DNA of 5,265 nucleotides, from contig PMBV01000237.1 in assembly GCA_003153055.1 (NCBI GenBank), forward strand, positions 1 to 5,265, given 5' to 3'. The DNA comes from Myxococcales bacterium (lineage in GTDB: Bacteria; Myxococcota; Myxococcia; Myxococcales; Myxococcaceae). Below are positions 1 to 5,265 of this stretch, piece by piece (position 1 is the first letter of the stretch; every line of letters starts with the position of its first letter). The notes beneath the pieces were generated by a model. The model was not told where the DNA came from. It saw only the letters and a program-made list of their open reading frames with translations, and searched no databases. The translations under genes and the position numbers were made by a program.

Positions 1-90
1 ACGGGAGGCGGAGCGACGGGAGGCGGCGGTGGATCAATGGGGGGTGGGGGCGGCGGCGGCGGGCCGACCGGGGGCGGCGGCGCGGCTCCG
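1..90 (+). repeat. Gly-rich low-complexity linker coding tract
   Basis: Nearly every codon in this stretch is GGN, with a few Thr, Ala, Ser and Pro codons; it includes a run of eight consecutive Gly codons just after position 39. It encodes a flexible linker between the unseen N-terminus (presumably a signal peptide) and the globular domain. Such GC-rich tracts can change length by slippage. The GGGAGG motif at 18-23 looks like a ribosome binding site ahead of the ATG at 37, but it is fully explained by Gly codons. Confidence 0.7.
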
Positions 91-810
91 ACCTGCGACC
101 TGCTGGGTGGCGGTGGGTGTAGCTGCCTGAGCCTCGCGACGCTTGGCTACCCCGGCGGCTGGAGGCCCGGCGACACGCTGTCTGACTGGATCGGACCGGC
201 CGTCCAGGGAGGCATCACGAATCTCGGCGGATCGACCCTGACGGACGAACTGCTTGCTCGGTTCCAGGTCGTCGTGGTGGAGGACGTGCGAGAGGGAACG
301 CCGGGAGGATCCGGCGTCGGTGCCGGAATCGGTCGCTCGATCTCCTCGGCCGAGGTCGATGCGCTGCGGAAGTGGGTGGAGAACGGTGGGGGCCTCATGA
401 CCTTGAGCGGCTACAGCGACCCGTCCGAGGTCATCAACGTCAACCGCCTCTTGGCCCCGTTCGACCTCACCTACGGGACGCGAAGCATCCTCGTCAGCGA
501 CGGCACCGGGCTTCCCATCACGCACTGGGCGGCCCACCCCATCTCCGCCGGCGTCTCGCAGATGCGCTTCGACACCGGATACGAAGTCTACGGAGGCGGA
601 ACGTTGATCGCCTGGGAGCCCAACCCAGGACAGTACGATGTGGCGAGGGCCGTCGAGGTTGGCCGAGGCCGGGTCTTCGCCTGGGGCGACGAGTGGATCG
701 GGTACTCTGCGTTCCTCGACCGAACCGACATCCAGCCCCGACGGTTCTGGGTCAACGTGCTGGCGTGGCTCACCCCGCCGGCGGAGTGCCAGGTGACCAT
801 CCCGCGCTGA
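1..810 (+). CDS. Exported protein with Gly-rich linker and glutamine-amidotransferase-like (ThuA/DUF4350-type) domain, 5' partial
   Basis: The reading frame is open from the first base with no stop before 808-810, so the gene very likely begins upstream. The ATG at 37 lies inside a Gly/Thr-rich run and is probably an internal Met. Numbering codons from base 1 (269 visible): residues 1-30 are a low-complexity linker of the kind that follows the lipidated Cys in many myxobacterial lipoproteins, though no signal peptide is in view. A globular domain follows from about 45 to 258. It has a hydrophobic strand then acidic pair (FQVVVVEDV, 88-96), a helix leading to a Gly turn (SAEVDALRKWVENGGG, 116-131), HWAAHPI (175-181), GRGRVFAWGDEW (221-232) and RRFWVNVLAWL (247-257). 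This pattern fits the class I glutamine-amidotransferase-like fold seen in ThuA and DUF4350 proteins. The usual nucleophile Cys is absent (TLSGY at 134-138), so a binding or structural role is more likely than catalysis. Cys 32, 40, 42 and 263 could form disulfides. The specific function is unknown. Confidence 0.8.
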   Translation, partial: TGGGATGGGGGSMGGGGGGGGPTGGGGAAPTCDLLGGGGCSCLSLATLGYPGGWRPGDTLSDWIGPAVQGGITNLGGSTLTDELLARFQVVVVEDVREGTPGGSGVGAGIGRSISSAEVDALRKWVENGGGLMTLSGYSDPSEVINVNRLLAPFDLTYGTRSILVSDGTGLPITHWAAHPISAGVSQMRFDTGYEVYGGGTLIAWEPNPGQYDVARAVEVGRGRVFAWGDEWIGYSAFLDRTDIQPRRFWVNVLAWLTPPAECQVTIPR

Positions 811-1129
811 GCAAGCAACCCACCTCGGCGAGGGTCCCGGCCCGCTGCGATGAACGGAGCAGCACCTCGTACCCTGCCCCACCTCGGTGACGAACGAGCG
901 CTCCCCGCGTGACCAAGCTGGCGCCCCCAGTGTCGCCACGTACTCCTTCGTCACCAGCGACTCGCTCCAATCCGAGCATTCGCCAGGGTCCCGCCTTGGC
1001 TCGCGGGTTGCTGAACGCTCGGTGGGAGCCACCGTGCCATACACCTCCGCGCCTTCCGCCGTCGATGAAGCGTCCCGGGCGGAGCCCCGAGGAGGAAGCA
1101 CCGGTCGCTCGCATTCGCTGGCGTCCTTG
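811..1129. other. Inter-domain/intergenic leader region with no supported gene of its own
   Basis: This stretch lies between the stop of the amidotransferase-like gene and the predicted lipoprotein signal sequence. It is open in the lipoprotein frame from the GTG at 887, but the encoded residues (1-80) are Ser/Arg/Pro/Ala-rich and resemble nothing I recognise. About a quarter of the codons here (21 of 76 from 887) end in A or T, whereas in the RTX block I see about 3 of 36. This suggests that much of the stretch is untranslated. It contains a GA-rich Shine-Dalgarno-like motif at 1089-1098, an out-of-frame ATGAAGCG at 1065, and a 9-bp inverted repeat at 886-894 and 947-955. No convincing sigma70 promoter or T-tailed terminator is seen. 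Confidence 0.5.
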
Positions 1130-3718
1130 GTGACGCTGGCGGGTTGCGCCCTGGCCCTCGCGGCGTGCTTCCAATCCCCGGGAGCGGCCTCGGGGTTCAG
1201 CGGCGTCGATGAAGCCGAGTACGGGCTGGCCGAGCTCGCCACTCCCTGCGCCTTCGCCGATGGAGGGCTCATCAGCATCAACCTGGCCTCGGGCGAATAC
1301 GTGCTCCTGGCCCAGTCGACCGCCGGTGACCTGCTCATCAATGGGCGAGCCTGCGGGCCGGCCACCGTGGCGAACACCAGCAGAATCAGCATCAACGGCT
1401 CCGACGGTGGCAATGAGACGGTGATCCTCGACTACCTCCATGGAGTCTTCGCCCTCGGCACGTCGACCAGCGCGGGGGTGGTCATTGACTTGAAAGGTGG
1501 AAGCGGCGACGCGGTGAAGCTGCGGGGCAGCAACGGCAACGACACCATCGTCCTGGGAACCATCGACGCGGGAGTGGGCTCCGCGGGGCTCTTCGCCATC
1601 AGCATCGCCATCAACACCCCAGACGGGGGCGTGCCCGACGCCTACAAAGACATCACCGTCACCAACGCCGAATCGGTGGTGGTGAGCACCGGAGGGGGCG
1701 ATGACGTGCTGAATGGCGCGGGCAACGCTTACGGAGTGGGCACGCTCGCGTTCGGCTCGGTCACCTCGGGGACCAGCCCGGCGCTGGTGCTGTACGGTGG
1801 GGCCGGATCCGACGTGCTCACCGGCGGGGTGGGCAACGACGCGCTCAACGGTGACGACGGCGATGACGTCATCAACGGCAGCGAGGGCGACGACGTCGAG
1901 AACGGCGGCGCGGGGAGCGACACGTTCAATGAGGGCGGGAGCCCCAACGGCTCCGACACCCTCTCGGGCGGAAGCGAGGCCGACGGAGGCCCGGGGCGAG
2001 ACACGGTTCACTACGACCTGCGCACCAGCAGCGTCACGGTCGTGCTGGGAGGCGGGTCGGTCAGCGGAGCAATGCTGCCCGACGGAGGCTTCGAGAACGA
2101 CGACGTCGGTGATGTGGAGGTCGTCTACGGCGGGTCGGGCAACGATGTCTTGTCATGCGCGGGTGCGTTGGCCTGCACCCTTCACGGCAACGGCGGCAAC
2201 GACGCCTTGACCGGCAGTTCGGCGGGCGACTTCCTCTACGGCGAGGCTGGCAACGACACCATCATCCCTGGCATGGGCAACGACACGGTCGACTGTGGCA
2301 CCGGCACCGCCGATACCATCTCCTATGCTGACAGAACGGGCACCTCGACGGTGCGGGTCACGCTGGGGGCCGGCGGCATCGCCCACGCCGGCAACGGAGA
2401 CAACCCGGCCGACGGCGGCATCGACGAGAACGACAGCATCGCTGGCTGCGAGAACATCGTCGGCGGCGCTGGCGACGACACGTTGATCGGCAACGAGCTC
2501 GACAACCGCCTCACCGGAGGCGCTGGCGACGACACGCTGTGGGGCATGGCCGGCAACGATGTCTTCGATGAAGGGTCTGCCGCGAACGGCGCCGACACCT
2601 TCCACGGGGGCACCGGAGAGGACCTGGTGGATTACAGCCATCGCTCCATCGCGCTCATCTGCGACATGGCCGACGACACCGCCAACGACGGCGAGGCTGG
2701 CGAGGCCGACGACATCAAGAGCGACGTGGAGGACCTGCTCGGCGGCTCGGGAGGTAGCACCATCACCGGGAACTCGGGAGACAACAAGATTGACCCCGGG
2801 AGCGGCACCAACATCGTCAACTGTGGCGCCGGCTTCGACATTCTGGTGCCCAACGGCAGCACCACCAACCCTGGCAGCGACTGCGAAGCCGCTTCGGCAC
2901 CACTGGTCACCATCGTGGTGACACCGGCCAACCCCACGAGCATCAAGAGCACGACCCGGCAGTTCATCGCCACCGGCACGTACAGTGACTCGACCACGCA
3001 AGTGCTGACCAACTCACCCACCATCACCTGGGCGTCCTCCAACACCTCGAAGGCCATCATCTCGAACTCCGCCGGCTCGCGCGGCCTCGCCTCGACCATC
3101 GCGCCGGGCACCACGACCATCAGCGCCACCGTCAGTGGCATCACCGGCTCGACGACCCTCACCGTCATCGCCGCCAGCCTGGCCTCCATCACCGTGACCC
3201 CGAACAGCACCTCGGTTGCGCTCGGCTTCACCCGCACCTTCCTGGCCATCGGCACGTACACCGACGGCTCGACGCAGGACCTGTCGACCCAGGCGACCTG
3301 GGATTCGACGGCCCCCAACGTCGCCATCATCTCCAACGCCACCGGCTCGCAAGGCCTGGCCAGCTCGCTCACGACGGGCTCCACCGTCATCAGCGCGACC
3401 CTCGGGACGGTGACCGGCACCAGCACCTTGACCGTGACCCCCGCGGCCTTGGTCGGCCCCATCGTCGTCACCCCGTCGACGCCCACCGTGACCAGGGGCA
3501 ACACCCAGCAGTTCACCGCCATGGGCGACTACTCCGACGGCTCGACTCAGGACATCACCGCCAGCGTGACCTGGGCCTCGTCGAATGGCTCCGCAGCGAC
3601 CGTGTCGAACGCCTCTGGGAGTGAGGGCCTGCTGACGGCGGTGGCCACGGGCGCGACGACCCTTTCGGCGACCCTCGGCTGGCTCAGCGGCTCGACCAAC
3701 GTGACGGTCGTTCCCTAG
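887..3718 (+). CDS. Predicted lipoprotein with RTX calcium-binding repeats and three Big_2 Ig-like domains
   Basis: The frame runs from a GTG at 887 to the TAG at 3716-3718 (943 aa). Residues 79-94 form a lipoprotein signal, with a hydrophobic stretch and the lipobox L91-A92-A93-C94, so Sec export and lipidation are expected. Eighty residues before this signal is abnormally long. The real start may be downstream (TTG 1127 or GTG 1130, giving about 862 aa, or GTG 1022/1034), but none has a well-placed RBS; 887 is the longest option. Residues 119-215 are beta-rich. Residues 216-651 carry GGxGxDxL-type nonapeptides, densest at 303-350, 414-469 and 525-561, which in this family bind Ca2+ in a parallel beta-roll. 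Residues 673-761, 765-850 and 858-943 are three Big_2 domains, each with a (T/D)YxDxxTQ motif and an SNxxGSxGL motif. Big_2 domains are typical of surface and adhesion proteins, so a cell-surface structural, adhesive or matrix role is plausible. No enzyme domain, MYXO-CTERM or type I secretion C-terminus is seen. The function is inferred from architecture only. Confidence 0.85.
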   Translation: MTNERSPRDQAGAPSVATYSFVTSDSLQSEHSPGSRLGSRVAERSVGATVPYTSAPSAVDEASRAEPRGGSTGRSHSLASLVTLAGCALALAACFQSPGAASGFSGVDEAEYGLAELATPCAFADGGLISINLASGEYVLLAQSTAGDLLINGRACGPATVANTSRISINGSDGGNETVILDYLHGVFALGTSTSAGVVIDLKGGSGDAVKLRGSNGNDTIVLGTIDAGVGSAGLFAISIAINTPDGGVPDAYKDITVTNAESVVVSTGGGDDVLNGAGNAYGVGTLAFGSVTSGTSPALVLYGGAGSDVLTGGVGNDALNGDDGDDVINGSEGDDVENGGAGSDTFNEGGSPNGSDTLSGGSEADGGPGRDTVHYDLRTSSVTVVLGGGSVSGAMLPDGGFENDDVGDVEVVYGGSGNDVLSCAGALACTLHGNGGNDALTGSSAGDFLYGEAGNDTIIPGMGNDTVDCGTGTADTISYADRTGTSTVRVTLGAGGIAHAGNGDNPADGGIDENDSIAGCENIVGGAGDDTLIGNELDNRLTGGAGDDTLWGMAGNDVFDEGSAANGADTFHGGTGEDLVDYSHRSIALICDMADDTANDGEAGEADDIKSDVEDLLGGSGGSTITGNSGDNKIDPGSGTNIVNCGAGFDILVPNGSTTNPGSDCEAASAPLVTIVVTPANPTSIKSTTRQFIATGTYSDSTTQVLTNSPTITWASSNTSKAIISNSAGSRGLASTIAPGTTTISATVSGITGSTTLTVIAASLASITVTPNSTSVALGFTRTFLAIGTYTDGSTQDLSTQATWDSTAPNVAIISNATGSQGLASSLTTGSTVISATLGTVTGTSTLTVTPAALVGPIVVTPSTPTVTRGNTQQFTAMGDYSDGSTQDITASVTWASSNGSAATVSNASGSEGLLTAVATGATTLSATLGWLSGSTNVTVVP
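1089..1098 (+). promoter_or_regulatory. Strong Shine-Dalgarno-like sequence without a matching start codon
   Basis: GAGGAGGAAG is the best match to the anti-Shine-Dalgarno sequence upstream of the lipoprotein signal region. No ATG, GTG or TTG lies 5-12 bases downstream in any useful frame. The nearest in-frame candidates are CTG 1118 (19 bases away), TTG 1127 (28) and GTG 1130 (31). It may be a coincidence of Arg/Gly codons, or may mark a start damaged by mutation or a sequencing error. Confidence 0.25.
1925..2155 (+). repeat. RTX super-module A (residues 347-423)
   Basis: First copy of a larger unit. It begins with FNEG and NGSDTL, continues with RDTVHY (371-376) and an R-T followed by VTVVLG strands, then an acidic insert with DGGFENDDV, and ends in VEVVYGGSGNDVLS. 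Two further copies follow, anchored on the tyrosines Y376, Y480 and Y583. Confidence 0.65.
2282..2494 (+). repeat. RTX super-module B (residues 466-536)
   Basis: Second copy of the unit. It has ADTISY (475-480), R483-T484 followed by VRVTLG, then DGGIDENDSI, and finishes with CENIVGGAGDDTLIGN. It aligns with module A through the D-T-x-x-Y, R-T, VTLG, DGG..ENDD and E-x-(V/I)-x-GGxGxD anchors. Confidence 0.65.
2564..2773 (+). repeat. RTX super-module C (residues 560-629)
   Basis: Third and most diverged copy. It starts with FDEGSAANGADTF, which matches the start of module A. It continues with EDLVDYSHRS (578-587), an acidic insert NDGEAGEADDI, and VEDLLGGSGGSTITGN. The NDGEAGE..D form is one I associate with RTX proteins of Myxococcota and Actinobacteria; this is from memory and was not searched. 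Confidence 0.6.
2903..3169 (+). repeat. Big_2 Ig-like domain 1 (residues 673-761)
   Basis: First of three tandem bacterial Ig-like group 2 domains. It has an opening strand IVVTPANP, then FIATGTYSDSTTQ, TWASSN, SNSAGSRGL, and the closing strands TTISATVSG and STTLTV. This pattern is characteristic of Big_2 repeats in surface-exposed proteins. Confidence 0.85.
3179..3436 (+). repeat. Big_2 Ig-like domain 2 (residues 765-850)
   Basis: Second tandem domain. It has ITVTPNSTSVALG, FLAIGTYTDGSTQDL, TWDSTAPNVAIIS, SNATGSQGLA, VISATLG and STLTV. It is separated from its neighbours by short Ala-rich or Leu-Val-Gly linkers. Confidence 0.85.
3458..3715 (+). repeat. Big_2 Ig-like domain 3 (residues 858-943)
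   Basis: Third tandem domain, ending exactly at the protein C-terminus. It has IVVTPSTPTVTRG, FTAMGDYSDGSTQDI, TWASSNGSAATVS, SNASGSEGLL, LSATLG and STNVTVVP. There is no sorting or anchoring tail after it. Confidence 0.85.
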
Positions 3719-3729
3719 AGCTCCTGTCG

Positions 3730-5265
3730 TCAGGTCGTGGCGCGCACCCGACGGCGATCGATGAGCACCAAGATGGCCGGCAACACCGCCACGGCCGCCA
3801 GGAGGCAGCAGACCTCGCCGATGAAGGCCGCCACGCCCAGACTTCGAACCCCGAAGTTCGTGGAGCGCACCAAGGCGAGATACCCCAGCATGGTGGTGAG
3901 GCTGCACAGCACCACCGCGCCACCGGTCTCCTTGATGGCCAAGAGCGCCGAGCCAGGCCCCTCGTGCATGTACCGCTGCACGACGTTGACCGAGTAATCG
4001 ACGCCGATGCCGAAGGTGATGGGGAGCGCGACGAAGTTGAGGAAGTTGAGGTGCACGCCCATGAGCACGAGGGCGCCGCCCATCCACGCGACGCCCACCA
4101 CAAGAGCGCCGATGACCGCGACCGAGGCCTTGCCCCGGCGGAAGGCCACCAGCACCACCAGCACGGTGGCCCCGAACGAGAGCAGCACGGCCCGCGGCAC
4201 GTCTTCCACCACCGAGGCCCACATGTCGGCGTAGATGACGGCCCGGCCGGAGCCGAGGATGACCGAACCGTCGGACAGCACCGTGCGCCGGTAGGAGTCG
4301 GCCCAGCGGAAGAGGTAGTGCGCGTCGTCGACCATTTCCGCGGCGATGGGGCTGATGAAGACGATGCGCCCACGGGTGCCATCGGTCTCGGTGAAGGGCC
4401 GAGCCAGGCTGTCGGGGAGATCGCCCATGGCGAAGGTTTGGAGGCTCGCGGGGGGCAAGACGGCCTCGAGCTCCTTCCAGTCGGCCGGCGCGATGGCGTG
4501 GCGCGCATGAGCCTTGAGGAGCCAGCCGCGGATGCTCATCAAGAGGGGGATCTTCTCGGCCTGCTGCTCGGGTACGAAGTCTTGCAGGGCGTGGAGGCCC
4601 TTGAAAGGCTTGAGCCCCTCGGGCGCGGCGTCGCGACGGGCGTAGAGCGTCTGCCTCAGGAGGGGAATCTGCTCTGGCCGCTCGACGAGAATGGCCATAC
4701 CGCCCGCCCCCACGTGCCCGGTGACCTCGTTGCCGAGGCGATCGAGGCGCATCTCATCGGCCCGGGCGGTGGCGTCGGTGCGCAGCGCGTGGAGGTCGTA
4801 CTCCATTGGATCGTTCAAGACCCAGTGCACCGTCGCCCAGCCACCCGCCAGCGTGATGGCGAGGCCGCCCGCGGCGATGGCCAGAGGGTAGCGCGAGACC
4901 AGCCAGACGAAGGGGTCGCCGAAGGCTCCGCCCCGGTGGCGCAGCCGCTGAATGAGGCGCAGGTTGGCGCTGTCACTCGGTGGCTTCAAGGGGAGGTACC
5001 GTTCGGTCACCACCAGCAACGGCGGCAGCACCCAGAAGGTGGCGATCCAGCAGAGGAACATGCCGAGGCCACCGATGAAGCCGAAGTCGTGGAAGCCGCG
5101 AAAGTCGGTGGCAGCGAGGGAGCCGTAGGAGGCGCCGGCGGCGGCTCCGGCGGTCAGCGTGGGGAGCCAGGTGTCTCGCCAGGCCAACCTCAGCGCCTCG
5201 GGCACCTCGATGGCGACCCGGCGGGCCTCGAGGTAGCGGGCCATGTAGATGATGCCGAAGTTGAT
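3730..5265 (-). CDS. RND superfamily (MMPL/predicted exporter) transporter, C-terminal part, 5' partial
   Basis: The minus-strand frame ends at the TGA in 3732-3730 and stays open through the right edge. The first visible residues, INFGIIY before the Met at 5244, are a transmembrane helix, so that Met is internal and the gene continues outside the window. Numbering from that Met (504 aa): residues 27-79 are the last helices of the first membrane bundle. Residue 118 opens a helix (YPLAIAAGGLAI), 140-345 form a large extracytoplasmic loop, and 351-368, 375-397, 402-420, 441-460 and 467-496 are the second bundle. The motif GIGVDYSVNVVQRY (412-425) is typical of MMPL/RND helix 4, whose Asp is thought to take part in proton coupling. 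The two bundles align with each other (RYLEAR...PPLLVV against RYMHEG...PAILVLI), showing the usual RND duplication. It is an inner-membrane, proton-driven exporter. HpnN-like hopanoid or lipid export is possible, but the substrate cannot be told. Confidence 0.88.
   Translation of the reverse strand: MNFGIIYMARYLEARRVAIEVPEALRLAWRDTWLPTLTAGAAAGASYGSLAATDFRGFHDFGFIGGLGMFLCWIATFWVLPPLLVVTERYLPLKPPSDSANLRLIQRLRHRGGAFGDPFVWLVSRYPLAIAAGGLAITLAGGWATVHWVLNDPMEYDLHALRTDATARADEMRLDRLGNEVTGHVGAGGMAILVERPEQIPLLRQTLYARRDAAPEGLKPFKGLHALQDFVPEQQAEKIPLLMSIRGWLLKAHARHAIAPADWKELEAVLPPASLQTFAMGDLPDSLARPFTETDGTRGRIVFISPIAAEMVDDAHYLFRWADSYRRTVLSDGSVILGSGRAVIYADMWASVVEDVPRAVLLSFGATVLVVLVAFRRGKASVAVIGALVVGVAWMGGALVLMGVHLNFLNFVALPITFGIGVDYSVNVVQRYMHEGPGSALLAIKETGGAVVLCSLTTMLGYLALVRSTNFGVRSLGVAAFIGEVCCLLAAVAVLPAILVLIDRRRVRATT

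Larger units (their letters stand above)
1532..2839 (+). repeat. RTX (hemolysin-type Ca-binding) nonapeptide repeat block
   Basis: This block encodes residues 216-651 of the lipoprotein. The units follow the GGxGxDxLx consensus, for example GGAGSDVLT, GGVGNDALN, GSEGDDVEN, GGSGNDVLS, GEAGNDTII, GGAGDDTLI and GGAGDDTLW. The DNA is correspondingly repetitive, with recurring GGC-AAC-GAC and GGC-GAC-GAC triplets. Degenerate insert segments of about 40-60 residues separate three dense clusters. In characterised RTX proteins the Asp and Gly side chains and backbone of adjacent turns bind Ca2+ and drive folding outside the cell. Confidence 0.88.

Noticed and set aside
818..836. Possible terminator hairpin (CCTCG/CGAGG) after the first gene
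   Set aside because: The stem is short with a one-base spacer at best, and no T tract follows, so it cannot be called an intrinsic terminator.
1008..1043. TTGCTG ... CATACA promoter-like pair
   Set aside because: The spacing is about 24 bases, too long for a sigma70 promoter, and the match to the -10 consensus is poor.
1065..1133. Short plus-strand ORF starting ATGAAGCG (22 codons)
   Set aside because: It ends at a TGA and its product is not a signal peptide or known small protein. It is kept only as a clue in the start/frameshift finding.
34..1413. 459-codon open frame on the minus strand
   Set aside because: It lies across two plus-strand coding regions and an intergenic region. Its translation is Arg/Pro/Ala/Gly-rich with no domain, as expected for an antisense shadow in high-GC DNA.
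770..2011. 413-codon open frame on the minus strand opposite the RTX block
   Set aside because: It is a mirror of the regular GGC/GAC repeat codons, with a Val/Ala/Gly/Asp/His-rich low-complexity product. The plus-strand frame has recognisable RTX motifs.
1532..2839. Regular DNA repeats considered as a CRISPR or tandem non-coding array
   Set aside because: The units are 27-base codon repeats in one continuous frame encoding RTX nonapeptides, not identical repeats separated by unique spacers.
3723..3734. CCTG-TCGT-CAGG mini-hairpin between the convergent stops
   Set aside because: A four-base-pair stem without a T run on either strand is too weak to annotate as a bidirectional terminator.
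3014..4222. 402-codon minus-strand frame spanning the convergent junction
   Set aside because: It overlaps both the Big_2 domains and the exporter in a different frame, with an Arg/Gly-rich product lacking membrane segments or motifs.

Overview
This 5,265-base window is very GC-rich, with strong G/C preference at third codon positions. Together with long Gly/Thr-rich linkers, lipoprotein-type exported proteins, RTX-type repeats with Big_2 Ig-like domains and a two-half RND/MMPL exporter, this suggests the Myxococcota (myxobacteria or close relatives). That is an inference from style and composition; there is no rRNA or marker gene in the window.

Layout. (1) Positions 1-810, plus strand: the 3' part of a gene for an exported protein, with a Gly-rich linker followed by a domain resembling the class I glutamine-amidotransferase-like/ThuA/DUF4350 fold, without the catalytic Cys. 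Its 5' end lies outside the window. (2) Positions 811 to about 1129: a stretch that is either untranslated or the poorly conserved N-terminal leader of the next gene. It holds a strong but unassigned Shine-Dalgarno-like sequence. (3) Positions 887-3718, plus strand (true start uncertain): a large predicted lipoprotein with a LAAC lipobox, a beta-rich N-terminal region, a long block of Ca-binding RTX nonapeptides built into three larger modules spaced about 104 residues apart, and three tandem Big_2 Ig-like domains. (4) Positions 3730-5265, minus strand: the C-terminal part of an RND/MMPL-family membrane exporter, whose 5' end lies beyond the right edge. Genes 3 and 4 converge, with only 11 bases between their stop codons.

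How they may work together. The two plus-strand genes both look like cell-envelope or surface proteins and could be co-expressed, but nothing in the sequence ties them to one pathway. The exporter is on the opposite strand, so it is not in their operon, and no membrane-fusion or outer-membrane partner is visible. I found no tRNA, rRNA, CRISPR array, transposase or attachment site. I do not see a convincing undescribed multi-gene system. The most interesting object is the RTX/Big_2 lipoprotein: its module architecture, its cysteines, and the unresolved 5' end of its gene.
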